Positions 16,804 to 24,924 of a stretch of 64,000 bases of DNA are shown here, piece after piece (positions within the stretch are counted from its first letter, which is position 1; the number at the start of each line of letters is the position of its first letter). The notes beneath the pieces were generated by a model. It saw only the letters and a list, made by a program, of their open reading frames with translations, was not told the DNA's origin and did not search any database. Source of the stretch: Natrinema salinisoli. Lineage in GTDB: Archaea; Halobacteriota; Halobacteria; Halobacteriales; Natrialbaceae. A program made the position numbers and the translations under genes. The stretch lies in contig NZ_CP084469.1 of assembly GCF_020405205.1 (NCBI RefSeq), positions 1 to 64,000 of the forward strand, written 5' to 3'.

Positions 16804-17058
16804 CTACGCCTCGAACAGCTCGTCGACCGCCTGTCGCGCCGCGAGCGCGGCGTCGTCGGCGACCCGTTCGGGGTCGGGCTCGTCTTCGCCCTCCGGCGCG
16901 TTGAGGTAGACGTCGACCTCGAGGACGCCGTCCTCGAAGATCGCGGTCACGTCGTAATCGCGCACGTCGGACTGTTTGTAGTGTGAGAAGATGACGCCTT
17001 CCGCGGCGTCCGAGGCCGTCTGGACGACGGTCTCGTCCGACGGTTCCTCAGTCGGCAT
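16804..17058 (-). CDS. DUF3194 family protein
   Basis: This 84-residue acidic protein shows the DUF3194 pattern: TASDAAEGVIFSHYKQSDVR followed by DVTAIFEDGVLEVDVYLNAP and a C-terminal helix RVADDAALAARQAVDELF. DUF3194 genes characteristically sit next to prefoldin beta in archaea, and here the start abuts the prefoldin stop codon with no gap, indicating translational coupling. The biochemical role is unknown; the coupling suggests a job related to protein folding or to the ribosome-linked operon. Confidence 0.9.
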   Translation of the reverse strand: MPTEEPSDETVVQTASDAAEGVIFSHYKQSDVRDYDVTAIFEDGVLEVDVYLNAPEGEDEPDPERVADDAALAARQAVDELFEA

Positions 17059-17454
17059 TTACGCGCCGCCGGCGCCCGGGCCGCCGGGGCCGGCCGGGCC
17101 GCCGCCCATGCCGCCACCGAGCAGGTCCTCGAGCTCCTCCTGGAGGCTCTCGAACTGGTCCTGAACGCGCTCTTCCTGCTTCTCGAGGGTCTCGAGACGG
17201 ATCTCGAGCGAGTCGACCTTGTCCTCGAGGTCCTCTTCGGCCTGGTCGTAGTCGGTCTCGACGAGGAGTTCGCCGACGTTTCGGTACATCGTCGTTCCCT
17301 CGTCGATGTTGTCGAGTTCCTCGAGGGCGTTCTGGGCCTCGGTGAGGCTCGATTCGGCTTCCTGCTTCTGGACGGCGACTTCCTGTGCCGTCTCCTGAAG
17401 GTCCTGTAGCTGCTCGATTTTCTCCTGTGCCTCGGGCGGCAGGTTTCCTTGCAT
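17059..17454 (-). CDS. pfdB: Prefoldin subunit beta
   Basis: The 131-residue product has two long coiled-coil helices flanking a beta hairpin, with the family markers [20 protein letters not shown], the hairpin region [20 protein letters not shown] and a C-terminal helix. It assembles with prefoldin alpha into the jellyfish-shaped hexamer that passes unfolded proteins to the thermosome. The Gly/Pro-rich tail after residue about 114 ([13 protein letters not shown]) extends past the usual coiled coil and is typical of halophilic versions. It is the fifth gene of the minus-strand informational operon starting at eL43. Confidence 0.95.
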   Translation of the reverse strand: MQGNLPPEAQEKIEQLQDLQETAQEVAVQKQEAESSLTEAQNALEELDNIDEGTTMYRNVGELLVETDYDQAEEDLEDKVDSLEIRLETLEKQEERVQDQFESLQEELEDLLGGGMGGGPAGPGGPGAGGA

Positions 17455-17537
17455 GTCTCGACCGTCGCCCTCCGCACTGATAAAGACCAGCTTTGTCTTC
17501 CACGTCGGGTGCTCGAGAGAGAACGGCGAATCCGGGC

Positions 17538-18086
17538 TCAGTCCCGACCGCGTCCGTCCGCCGTGACCGTGTCGTCGCTGGCTCCCGGCGACGCGGCGCT
17601 ATCGGTCCGAATCACGAGGTAGCCGCCGCCGAGGAAGAGCGCCCCCCAGAGCAGGAAGAGCGCGTCCCAGAGGAGGAGCGGACCGGGACCGGCGGGCCAG
17701 ACGTGGTGAATCCCGAGCAGCTGGTGATCGACGAGTCCCTCGACGAGGTTGAACGCGCCCCAGCCCATGATCACCGCACCCAGCAGCGTCCGCCCGGACG
17801 TGGGCACCGAATGGAACCGCCACGCGCGAGAGAGCAACACGACGCCGATGATGGTGAACACGTAGGTTGCGAGGTGAAAGAGCCCGTCGGCCATCACGTT
17901 GAGCTCGAGGTCGGTCGCGATACTCGAGTCCGGGTAGGACGACAGCATGTGGTGGATCTGGAGGATCTGGTGGAAGACGATGCCGTCGAAGAAGCCGCCC
18001 AGCCCCACCCCGAGCGCGAGGCCGGCGATCACCAGCGGCTTCGCGTCCCGTCGCAGTCCGAGCCACGTTCCGTTCCGGTCGGCCAT
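17538..18086 (-). CDS. DUF2243 multi-pass membrane protein
   Basis: The 182-residue integral membrane protein has about four hydrophobic helices and the DUF2243 hallmark [20 protein letters not shown] (about 30-50) with conserved His and Asp. Further conserved His occur in [13 protein letters not shown]. The His-rich motif suggests metal or heme contacts, but no function is established for the family. It sits between Pcc1 and prefoldin beta on the same strand with 83-bp gaps. It is functionally unlike its neighbours and may be an insertion into an older operon. Confidence 0.88.
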   Translation of the reverse strand: MADRNGTWLGLRRDAKPLVIAGLALGVGLGGFFDGIVFHQILQIHHMLSSYPDSSIATDLELNVMADGLFHLATYVFTIIGVVLLSRAWRFHSVPTSGRTLLGAVIMGWGAFNLVEGLVDHQLLGIHHVWPAGPGPLLLWDALFLLWGALFLGGGYLVIRTDSAASPGASDDTVTADGRGRD

Positions 18087-18168
18087 AGAGCGGGTTCGGT
18101 GACGACGACGAAGACCGCGTTGCCTGCCGGTACAGGGATGGTTCGCCGTTCGCTGGTCGGACGATATC

Positions 18169-18435
18169 CTACCGGGACTCGAGAATATCGACCCCTGCGT
18201 CGGCGGTTCGCTCCGCGACGTCGATCAGGGAAAACCAGGTGTTCAGCGCCGCTCGCAGGGCGACGACGTCGTCGGCGTCGATCTCGATGAATACACGTGC
18301 CTCTTCCCGTTCGATAGTCGTCCGCGAGCGTTCGTCGTCGATCTCGCCGATTTCGCGAGCGACGGCTTCGGCAACGAGTTCGGCACGCGACCGCGTCTCG
18401 TAGTCGAACTCGAGAGTCGCGTCGTGAGAAGACAC
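18169..18435 (-). CDS. pcc1: KEOPS complex subunit Pcc1
   Basis: The 88-residue protein matches Pcc1, the small dimerisation subunit of KEOPS, which with Kae1, Bud32 and Cgi121 installs N6-threonylcarbamoyl on A37 of ANN-decoding tRNAs. Visible features are the N-terminal strand ATLEFDYETRSRAELVAEAV, the central FIEIDADDVVALRAALNTWF and the tail helix. It lies 5 bp after rpoP, so it is in the same operon. Other KEOPS genes are not in the window. Confidence 0.92.
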   Translation of the reverse strand: MSSHDATLEFDYETRSRAELVAEAVAREIGEIDDERSRTTIEREEARVFIEIDADDVVALRAALNTWFSLIDVAERTADAGVDILESR

Positions 18436-18440
18436 GGCGG

Positions 18441-18575
18441 TTACTGGACGTCGACTTCCTTGACGTCGCGGCTGCGTTCCTTCAGGAGCACGCGGTGGCC
18501 GCAGTAGGGACAGCGGACGCCGCCGTACTCGTCGAGCTGGACGTCGCGTTTACAGCGGGAGCATTTGTAACTCAT
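18441..18575 (-). CDS. rpoP: DNA-directed RNA polymerase subunit P
   Basis: This 44-residue zinc ribbon reads [20 protein letters not shown] then [19 protein letters not shown], with both CxxC pairs intact. RpoP (Rpb12 homologue) docks on the Rpo3/Rpo10 assembly platform of RNA polymerase. The length is exactly typical. It lies 15 bp after eL43 and 5 bp before pcc1 in the minus-strand operon. Confidence 0.97.
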   Translation of the reverse strand: MSYKCSRCKRDVQLDEYGGVRCPYCGHRVLLKERSRDVKEVDVQ

Positions 18576-18590
18576 ACTGGGTAGAGAGCG

Positions 18591-18857
18591 TTATTCGTCG
18601 TCGTCTTCCGCGAGGGCCGCGCGGATGGAGCGCGTGACGGTGCGGCCGGCGGGGGTTTCCGGGCGGTACGCGCCGCCGGTGAAGACCTCGCCGGTCTCTT
18701 CGTTCTTCCAGATGCCGGTGCCGACGCGAGTGACGTCGTCGCCGTCGACTTCGGCGTTTTCCATGTCGTCTTCGATCTCGCTGACGCGACGGCGTGCGAC
18801 GCGGCCGTAGCGGGCACCGAAGCGGCCAGCGCTACCGACCTGTCCTTTCTTGGCCAT
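18591..18857 (-). CDS. rpl37ae: 50S ribosomal protein eL43 (L37Ae), cysteine-free variant
   Basis: The 88-residue protein has the family N-terminus [20 protein letters not shown] (about 9-28) and the C-terminal [20 protein letters not shown], so it is clearly eL43. The canonical central zinc finger (two CxxC pairs) is absent: that region reads [19 protein letters not shown] then [13 protein letters not shown], with no cysteine in the whole protein. The fold may be held by acidic/polar packing instead of zinc. The ATG at 18857 is preferred over 18866 because MAKKG is the standard family start. It is the first gene of the operon with rpoP, pcc1 and pfdB. Confidence 0.95.
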   Translation of the reverse strand: MAKKGQVGSAGRFGARYGRVARRRVSEIEDDMENAEVDGDDVTRVGTGIWKNEETGEVFTGGAYRPETPAGRTVTRSIRAALAEDDDE

Positions 18858-18944
18858 AGTGGTCATCTCTATCGCCAGCGGATTCTTAAACCTGTTGAGT
18901 CGCGACGGTTTCTGCGGAGACGCCGTTCCGTGGACCGACCCCGT

Positions 18945-19151
18945 TTACGGCCTACCGAATCGCTCGGCGACCGGCCATGCGAGCAGTTCCAGGACGACGA
19001 CTGCGAGCGCGGCGAGGTATCCGACTACCGCGAGCGGTGCGGCGAGTAACCCGGTCCCGACACCCGTCGTCGCGATCACCGTGCGGACCAGGAGGCCGCT
19101 GACGGCCAACAGCGGGATCAGGGTGAGGACGGCGTCCGGTCGCTCGAGCAT
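18945..19151 (-). CDS. Small two-helix membrane protein
   Basis: The 68-residue product is almost entirely hydrophobic: helix one is VLTLIPLLAVSGLLVRTVI (about 8-26), and helix two spans LLAAPLAVVGYLAALAVVVL (about 35-54). A charged N-terminus (MLERPD) and a basic end (ERFGRP) flank them. A TATA candidate at 19180-19188 precedes it. It is probably an independent gene upstream of the ribosomal operon. No family recognised. Confidence 0.6.
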   Translation of the reverse strand: MLERPDAVLTLIPLLAVSGLLVRTVIATTGVGTGLLAAPLAVVGYLAALAVVVLELLAWPVAERFGRP

Positions 19152-19179
19152 GGCTAATTATATCTAATTACAGCCCGCG

Positions 19180-19188
19180 GGTTAAGCC
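19180..19188 (-). promoter_or_regulatory. TATA element for the 68-residue membrane protein
   Basis: The minus strand reads GCTTAAC about 29-37 nt before the ATG at 19151. The unusually AT-rich stretch 19155-19170 lies too close to the start to be the TATA box and would fall in the short leader. Confidence 0.4.
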
Positions 19189-19309
19189 TCGGACAACCAG
19201 CAGGAACTGACACTTCCATCGGGCCGGCACAATATTTGCTGCGAGATTCTCCCGACACGGAAATCGACATCAGCGGCTGGCAGTCCGCAGAGACGACCAG
19301 TGAGGCCGA

Positions 19310-20071
19310 CTACTGGAATTCCGCGTCCGTGAGCACGTCGTTGAGGTCCTCCCGGATCCGCTCGCCCATCTCCCGGTCGCGAGCGGTGGTCACGACGCGG
19401 TTTTCCTGCACGCTCGAGCCGTTTCGGAGGAGCATGCGAACGTTGCCGCCGTCGTCGGCGCGGGTCACTTTCGCGCGCATGCCGGACTGTGACCCCTTCC
19501 CGCCGGCGTCGATGGGTCCCGGAATGACCTTCTTGACGTGAGGGTGGCCCGCGACGGCCTGGATGGCCTGCATCCCCGTTCGGCCGCCGATGAGCGTCGA
19601 GTGGCTCCCGCCGATCTTTTCGGAAGGCGGTGTCTCGACGACGTCGAGCGCGCGGTTCCCGCGTCGCTCGAGCACCGCAGCGACCGGATCCTCGTCGTCG
19701 ACGCGGTAGAAGGGGTGGTGAACGTCCTCGCGAACGGCGCGGATCACCGTTCGCGCGCCGCCGGCGTAGACCTCTTCGGGACGTTTCCGGCGGATCTCGT
19801 CGCCGATCAGTCCCGCGAAGTTCCGGAGTTCGATCGGCTCGTTCTCGCCGTCTTCGGGCGTCGTCGTGATCGTCGTCTCGCCGAGTATCTTCCCCTCGGG
19901 ATCGGTATCGCGGTCTCGAGCCTCCGGGTCGTCCGGCTCGCCGGCCAGCATCGTGATGGTCGCCCTGTCGCGCGCCGCCTCGAGAACGATCGCCTCGGTG
20001 TTTTCCTCCCGACAGACCAGACAGAAGTCGCCGGGTTTCTCGAGCGGCGATGCACAGTGACGACACTCCAT
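19310..20071 (-). CDS. DUF2103 (COG4031-type) predicted metal-binding protein
   Basis: The 253-residue protein begins with a zinc-knuckle MECRHCASPLEKPGDFCLVC (two CxxC pairs) and continues with an alpha/beta region containing KIGGSHSTLIGGRTGMQAIQ (about 165-184) and HVKKVIPGPIDAGGKG. These match the archaeal DUF2103/COG4031 family, annotated as metal-binding but functionally uncharacterised. It is alone on the minus strand; the 264-bp spacer to surE holds nothing recognisable. The RNA-binding-like basic Gly motifs hint at nucleic-acid interaction, which is inference. Confidence 0.85.
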   Translation of the reverse strand: MECRHCASPLEKPGDFCLVCREENTEAIVLEAARDRATITMLAGEPDDPEARDRDTDPEGKILGETTITTTPEDGENEPIELRNFAGLIGDEIRRKRPEEVYAGGARTVIRAVREDVHHPFYRVDDEDPVAAVLERRGNRALDVVETPPSEKIGGSHSTLIGGRTGMQAIQAVAGHPHVKKVIPGPIDAGGKGSQSGMRAKVTRADDGGNVRMLLRNGSSVQENRVVTTARDREMGERIREDLNDVLTDAEFQ

Positions 20072-20335
20072 ATCGGTGGATGGGGAGGCGGATGTAAAAC
20101 AGGCCTGTTTTCGCCCCGATTCGGTCGTTCGACGGTGACTCGAGGCTCGACCGCTTCGAGACGTGCCCGTTCCCCGGACGGCGGCATCGGCGGCAGTCGG
20201 AATCAGGCTCCGCTGCCGCTCGCGATCGTTTCGCCCGGAGGGTTCCCGTCCGATATCGATAGGTTGGATACCCGTTGTGAGCCGACCGTGTAAATGTTAC
20301 TGGCATCTGAGGTGACGGGAAATCAATAGGTAGCG

Positions 20336-21175
20336 TTACACAATGTCGTCGAGGATGCGTCGAACCGGTTCCGCGTCGACGATCTCGTAGGGGACCCTGA
20401 GCGGAGAGATCGACACTTCTTCCTCGAGGACGGCGTGGCGGTCGGTGTCCTCCCCGTCGGGAATGTCCCGGTTGGCCATCTGCTGCCAGAGTCGGTTGGT
20501 CAGCTGAAACGCGCCGTCCTCGAACGTGGCGTCCATCTCGTAGATTTCGGTCGGTCGCGTCAGCGCGAAACCGTTCGGTTCGCGATCGGGCCGGGGAACG
20601 TTGACGTTCAGGTAATCGACGCGGTCGAACAGCCCGGTGCCGGGCGCGCCGGCGACGAGGTCTGCTGTGATTTCGCCCGCTCGCTCGAAATCCGCCGGCT
20701 CGAGTTCCTCGTCGTAGCCCAGCGTGTCCAGCGAGACGGCGATCGACGGCGTCCCGAGGAACGCGGCCTCCATGGCGGCGCTGACGGTTCCCGATCGGGA
20801 AAAGACGTACGCGCCGAGGTTCGCCCCGGAGTTACAGCCCGAGACCACGATGTCGGGTGCCGGCTCGAGGCCCTTCGTGCCGACGATGGCGCAGTCGCAG
20901 GGGGTTCCGTCGACGGCGTAGCCGAGTTCGTGGTCGGTGTGGGGGACCGGGACGGTGAAGGCGCTGTCGGCCAGATCCACCGAGAGGTCGTCGTCGTCCG
21001 ACGACTTCGTCCGACCGTAGGAGAGCGATCGGCCGACCGCGCTTCGGTTTCGGTCGGGCGCGACGACGGTGACCGTGCCGACCGCCGAAAGCGCGTCGTA
21101 CAGTCCCCGGATGCCGGGCGCGTCGATCCCGTCGTCGTTCGTCAGCAGAATGTGGGGGTCCGAGTCCAGTTCCAT
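20336..21175 (-). CDS. surE: 5'/3'-nucleotidase SurE
   Basis: The 279-residue protein has the SurE metal-binding start ILLTNDDGIDAPGIRGLYDA (Asp-Asp ligands about 14-15), the VVAPDRNRSAVGRSLS loop and DIVVSGCNSGANLG (Asn/Ser ligands about 103-112). SurE hydrolyses 5'- and 3'-ribonucleoside monophosphates in a divalent-metal-dependent way. The length is slightly over the bacterial average because of a C-terminal extension. It is followed upstream by the zinc-ribbon gene 26 bp away on the same strand, so co-transcription is possible. Confidence 0.94.
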   Translation of the reverse strand: MELDSDPHILLTNDDGIDAPGIRGLYDALSAVGTVTVVAPDRNRSAVGRSLSYGRTKSSDDDDLSVDLADSAFTVPVPHTDHELGYAVDGTPCDCAIVGTKGLEPAPDIVVSGCNSGANLGAYVFSRSGTVSAAMEAAFLGTPSIAVSLDTLGYDEELEPADFERAGEITADLVAGAPGTGLFDRVDYLNVNVPRPDREPNGFALTRPTEIYEMDATFEDGAFQLTNRLWQQMANRDIPDGEDTDRHAVLEEEVSISPLRVPYEIVDAEPVRRILDDIV

Positions 21176-21201
21176 TGCCTGGTCGTTGCGTAGCGAGCGA
21201 G

Positions 21202-21651
21202 CTACGTATCAGTTCGGTTCCCGGCGGACTCGCCGAACGTGCCCGCGAGTTTCGTCCCGCAGGCCGGACAGAACCGCGACCCCTCGGCCGCGACGGCGTC
21301 GCACTCCGGACAGGTTATCCCGCCGCTCGGCTCGGTGACCGACTCGAGGTCGTCGCCGCAGGTCGGACAGTAGTCGGCCGACTGCGGAACGTCCGCGCCA
21401 CACGACGGACAGTTGGTCGCGTCGTCCCAGAGGACGCGGCGTCGAGACTTGCTGATGTAATTGTAGGCACCCCAGACGAGGTTTCCGACTCCCATCGAGA
21501 ACCAGAACGTGAGGAGCGCGACGACGACGTGTGAGAGCACCGAACCGAACTCCCGATCGACCATCACGACCCGATCCGGCGTCTCCTCCTCGATCGTCCA
21601 GCCCTGAGCGACGAGCTCGTCGACCTCCCGCTGTAAGCGTTTGCTGTGCAC
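21202..21651 (-). CDS. Membrane-anchored double zinc-ribbon protein
   Basis: The 149-residue protein has an N-terminal alpha/beta segment (RLQREVDELVAQGWTIEEET), a hydrophobic span (about 38-66, VVVALLTFWFSMGVGNLVWG) and two rubredoxin-like zinc ribbons: CPSCGADVPQSADYCPTCG (about 80-98) and CPECDAVAAEGSRFCPACG (about 113-131). The cytosolic ribbons may bind partners or nucleic acid. The start is GTG at 21651, supported by a TATA about 25 nt upstream. It diverges from the membrane protein at 21745 and may run into surE. Confidence 0.78.
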   Translation of the reverse strand: MHSKRLQREVDELVAQGWTIEEETPDRVVMVDREFGSVLSHVVVALLTFWFSMGVGNLVWGAYNYISKSRRRVLWDDATNCPSCGADVPQSADYCPTCGDDLESVTEPSGGITCPECDAVAAEGSRFCPACGTKLAGTFGESAGNRTDT

Positions 21652-21673
21652 GGGTGTAGTAGGGCCCGAACGA

Positions 21674-21682
21674 GGAAAAAGC
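21674..21682 (-). promoter_or_regulatory. TATA element of the zinc-ribbon gene
   Basis: The minus strand reads GCTTTTTCC 23-31 nt before the GTG at 21651, fitting a leaderless transcript. It forms half of a divergent promoter pair with 21714-21722. Confidence 0.5.
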
Positions 21683-21713
21683 TATCAGCGAACCCGGGGG
21701 TCGCCACCACCAC

Positions 21714-21722
21714 AGTATATAG
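21714..21722 (+). promoter_or_regulatory. TATA element for the membrane protein at 21745
   Basis: AGTATATAG lies 23-31 nt before the ATG at 21745. The spacing argues against the long upstream extension that the open frame would allow. Confidence 0.55.
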
Positions 21723-21744
21723 CCTCGACGGTCAGTTACGGAAT

Positions 21745-22266
21745 ATGAGTGGACTCGAAAACGCGACTCTCGCGGTTGCAGGTATCGCACAGGCTGATCC
21801 CGGCGTCAACGTCGATATCGGAGCGACCGGCGGACTCCTCGGCGGCGCGATCGGCGCTTTTCTGACCACGCTGGTCGTCGGCGCGATCCTGATCGCGATC
21901 GTTCCCGAGTACACCGACCGGATGATGGGGGACGTGCTCGAGGACCCCGTGGGGACCTTCGCCTACGGGATCGTCTCTCTGATAGCGATCGTGCTGGTGA
22001 TCTTGCTCCTGTTCATCACCATCATCGGGGCCATCGTCGCAATTCCGCTCGCCCTGGCCGCGTATCTGATCTGGGCGGTCGGTGCTGCGATCGCCTACCT
22101 CGCGATCGCCGACCGACTCGTCGGGCGCAACGACGAGTGGTTCAAGCGGCTGCTGGTCGCCGCCGCTCTGAGCGGCGCGCTCGCACTGACCGGTGTCGGC
22201 GGCATCCTCGCGATCTGTATCGGTGCCGCCGGGTTCGGCGCCGTTCTCCGGGAGTACCTCGAGTGA
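21745..22266 (+). CDS. Polytopic membrane protein, unknown function
   Basis: The 173-residue product has four hydrophobic stretches: about 27-50 (GLLGGAIGAFLTTLVVGAIL), 68-97 (GIVSLIAIVLVILLLFITII), 98-120 and 139-168. The charged loop EYTDRMMGDVLEDPVGTFAY between helices one and two resembles haloarchaeal proteins of the DUF8173-like or bactofilin-associated type, but I cannot name it securely. It is divergent from the zinc-ribbon gene. The downstream gene converges 20 bp away. Confidence 0.7.
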   Translation: MSGLENATLAVAGIAQADPGVNVDIGATGGLLGGAIGAFLTTLVVGAILIAIVPEYTDRMMGDVLEDPVGTFAYGIVSLIAIVLVILLLFITIIGAIVAIPLALAAYLIWAVGAAIAYLAIADRLVGRNDEWFKRLLVAAALSGALALTGVGGILAICIGAAGFGAVLREYLE

Positions 22267-22286
22267 GCGCGTGAACGGTGGCTACG

Positions 22287-22610
22287 TCACCACGGGAGAT
22301 ATCGCCGGAGCCGAGCCACGACTGACGACCGGCGGCGCACTCGCAGCGTCGTCCCCTCGGCGTCGAACACCGCTTCCGACGCGGGGATCCGTTCACCGTC
22401 CGGCAGCTCGAAGTACTGATCGCCCGCCGGAACCGTCCCGCCGCTGCTCGCGCCGAACAGCGTCTTCGATCGCCCCGTCGGTTCCGGGACGGGTTCGCTG
22501 TACTCGATTTCGTACACCGTTTTCCCGTCCTCGGTCGTCTTCCGCCAGTCGACGATCTCGCGGGTCTCGCTCGTCCCGATCATTCTCGAACGACCCTCGT
22601 CGTCGGACAC
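22287..22610 (-). CDS. Small haloarchaeal protein, unknown function
   Basis: The 107-residue protein starts with GTG at 22610 (an ATG at 22583 is the alternative). The sequence is polar: IVDWRKTTEDGKTVYEIEYS in the first half, then a central YFELPDGERIPASEAVFDAE and a basic C-terminus VRRRSSVVARLRRYLPW. Two short beta-hairpin-like segments suggest a small globular fold. It is unlike any family I recognise. It lies between the convergent membrane protein and truD. Confidence 0.6.
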   Translation of the reverse strand: MSDDEGRSRMIGTSETREIVDWRKTTEDGKTVYEIEYSEPVPEPTGRSKTLFGASSGGTVPAGDQYFELPDGERIPASEAVFDAEGTTLRVRRRSSVVARLRRYLPW

Positions 22611-22708
22611 TGAGTCGCGGTGGCCATCACGCTCGTTGGGTACTCGCCATACCGACCTAAAACCCGCCGGCTGTCGCGTCGGGAGCGACGGTATCGAGTC
22701 GGTGCCGG

Positions 22709-24082
22709 TCAGCCGAGATCGACCGGATCGACCTTCAGGTACTCCCGCGAGACGACAGTCGCGTACGATCCCTTCGGAAGCGCGAACTCGAGGGTCAGCG
22801 GGTCCGTCTCGAGGCGCAGGTCCGTCCGGAGAAGCATCGCGCGGCGCGTCCCGCTGGAGTCGAACTCCCCTGGCAGATCGAAATCCGCCGTCCCGAGCCC
22901 CAGTTCGTCGAGGACCGCGCGTTCGATTTCCCCCTGCTCGCCGTCGGCGAGCTCCGTCTCGGTGCCGACCAGCGGCGCGGTGACGAACGCCCGGCCGCGC
23001 TCGCAGTGGCGGGTCACCGACTCGACCCGGCGCTCGTCGACGCGCTGGAGGCGGTCCGTGTCGGGGAGTTCGAGTCCGTCGGGGGCGTCGGTATCGGCGA
23101 AGCAGACGACGTCGCCAGCGACCGGCCGATCGAACGGCAGGCCGCGCTCGAGGCGCTCGCTCAGCATCAGGTTGAACGCGTAGGACTGTGCCGCGTGGAC
23201 GAACAGCCGCTGGAGGTTCGATGGGACCCGCTCGAGGGCCTCTCTGAACTGTTCGGGCCCGGGGTCGCCGTCGTACTCGGCCAGCGCGTGGATCATCGAG
23301 CGCTCGTAGCGGAGGCGGTGTGGCACCCGCTCGAGGGCCTCCTGCCAGTCGCGGGTTTCCTCGACAAAGGCTCTAGCTTCCTGCGTCCCCTCCGGTTCCG
23401 CCTCGGTCGGGTTGCCGAGATAGGCCATCACCGCACCCTCCCAGTCGTCGCGAGCGATCGCGAGCCCTACGTTGTGGGTAACCGGCCGACGGCTCCCGAA
23501 GCGCTGCTGGCCGAAGAAGTTGGGGACGCCGATGGACGCGTCGGCTTCGGCGTCCGAATCGCTGTCGTCACCGGCGGCGGCCTCGAGGCCGCCGAACTCG
23601 CTCAATTCGTCCGTGATTGTCGCGGCGCTTTCCGGCCGCTCGGGATCAGTGACGACGAGTTCGAACTCGTTGCCCGCGAGGTCGCCGAACTCGAGGTTCC
23701 GGCCGGCCCGCCCCAGGACCTCGATCTCGACCCCGTCGATTTCGGGGAGGTCCTCGGGGTCGGCGCCGTAGACCGAGAACAGCTGCGTCGTTATCGCGTA
23801 CTTGTCCTTCGTCCCCGCCCAGTTGACCTGCTCGCGGGAGATGCCGAGCGCGTCCGAGAGCCGCGAGGCGAAGTCGTTGGTGTCCCACCCCTGCAACGTC
23901 GCGCGGAAGACGAGATGCGGATAGGCGTCCGTCGGCGCGTCGACCGGCTCGGTGTCGAAGCGCTCGAGTTCGCGCACCTGAAAGTCCGCGTCGTCCTCGC
24001 GAAGGCGGCCGCCGACGCCGTCGGCGTCGCTGACGTAGTACTCCATACCGACAGCCTGCTCCGTGGGGTGGCCTGAGCGCAT
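22709..24082 (-). CDS. truD: tRNA pseudouridine(13) synthase TruD
   Basis: The 457-residue protein has the TruD catalytic motif [14 protein letters not shown] (catalytic Asp about 89) and the archaeal start [21 protein letters not shown]. Other TruD features are [20 protein letters not shown] (about 199-217) and a long insertion typical of archaeal members (about 230-330). TruD isomerises U13 in certain tRNAs. An in-frame ATG at 24046 is possible, but the upstream ATG keeps the conserved HPTE segment. It lies 68 bp downstream of the ABC permease gene. Confidence 0.95.
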   Translation of the reverse strand: MRSGHPTEQAVGMEYYVSDADGVGGRLREDDADFQVRELERFDTEPVDAPTDAYPHLVFRATLQGWDTNDFASRLSDALGISREQVNWAGTKDKYAITTQLFSVYGADPEDLPEIDGVEIEVLGRAGRNLEFGDLAGNEFELVVTDPERPESAATITDELSEFGGLEAAAGDDSDSDAEADASIGVPNFFGQQRFGSRRPVTHNVGLAIARDDWEGAVMAYLGNPTEAEPEGTQEARAFVEETRDWQEALERVPHRLRYERSMIHALAEYDGDPGPEQFREALERVPSNLQRLFVHAAQSYAFNLMLSERLERGLPFDRPVAGDVVCFADTDAPDGLELPDTDRLQRVDERRVESVTRHCERGRAFVTAPLVGTETELADGEQGEIERAVLDELGLGTADFDLPGEFDSSGTRRAMLLRTDLRLETDPLTLEFALPKGSYATVVSREYLKVDPVDLG

Positions 24083-24150
24083 ACTGATTGGCGACGATTC
24101 GAGTGCCGGGCGTAAATCGGTTCGTTCTCGCGGGCGAGCGCTCCCCTCTG

Positions 24151-24924
24151 TCAGTCCGTTTGGGGGATCGACCGCGCGCCCAGCGCGAACGCGAGGACGG
24201 CGAGGACGGCGAGAATACCGAGGTTCGCGAGCGCGGGATCGACGCCGGCCACCGCGGGCGTCTCCGACCCCGAATAGGTCGCCGCCCGCACGCCTCGAGC
24301 GAAGTGCGTCAGCGGCGAAAGGTTAACGAGCGGCTCGAACCAGCCGGGGAGCTGCTCGAGCGAGACGAAGGTCTCAGAGAGGAAGAGCAGCGGGAGCCCG
24401 ATCCCGTTACTGGCGGCGACCGCGCCGTCCTGTGAGTCGGTGTAGCTGCCGAGCATCGCGCCGACGCCGCAGAAGCAGACGACGCCGACGAGGACGTACG
24501 GCACCAGCAGCGGCGAGAAGACGATCTCGGCGCCGGTCAGCAGTATGACGAGTCCGAGGATGAGCAGGCTGGCGAGCCCGATGATCGCTGCGTTGACGGC
24601 CGTCTGGGCGAGCAACCACTCGCCGCGGGTCAGCGGTGTCGTCGCGAGCTTCTCGAAGCGGCTCCCCTCGCGGTGGCGCGCGACCTCGCTGCCCATCCGC
24701 GACAGCGGCGTGAAGAGGACGACCACCGCGAGGTAGCCCGGCACGTAGAACGCCGCCGGCTCGGTGAACAGGCCGCCGCCCGCGGGATCGGTGCGGATCA
24801 GCGCGCCGAAGATGACGATCAGGATCACCGGGAAGAAGAAGGTGAAGAAGACCGCCGTCCGCCGGCGGACGAACGAGCGCCAGCCGGCGCTGGTTTCGGC
24901 GCGAACGCGTCCCATCCGACTCAC
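24151..24924 (-). CDS. ABC-2 type transporter permease
   Basis: The 257-residue membrane protein has six hydrophobic segments, with [18 protein letters not shown] near the N-terminus (about 27-44) and the ABC-2 region [20 protein letters not shown] (about 97-116). It has the usual short cytosolic N-terminus RRRTAVFF before helix one. It is the export-type permease partner of the ATPase encoded immediately upstream, with a 4-bp ATGA overlap. The substrate is unknown; related systems export drugs, polysaccharides or copper. The full transporter would be a homodimer or heterodimer in the cytoplasmic membrane. Confidence 0.9.
   Translation of the reverse strand: MSRMGRVRAETSAGWRSFVRRRTAVFFTFFFPVILIVIFGALIRTDPAGGGLFTEPAAFYVPGYLAVVVLFTPLSRMGSEVARHREGSRFEKLATTPLTRGEWLLAQTAVNAAIIGLASLLILGLVILLTGAEIVFSPLLVPYVLVGVVCFCGVGAMLGSYTDSQDGAVAASNGIGLPLLFLSETFVSLEQLPGWFEPLVNLSPLTHFARGVRAATYSGSETPAVAGVDPALANLGILAVLAVLAFALGARSIPQTD

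Noticed and set aside
19182-20306. 374-codon minus-strand frame overlapping the DUF2103 gene
   Set aside because: Arg-rich composition in a shifted frame over a conserved zinc-knuckle protein.
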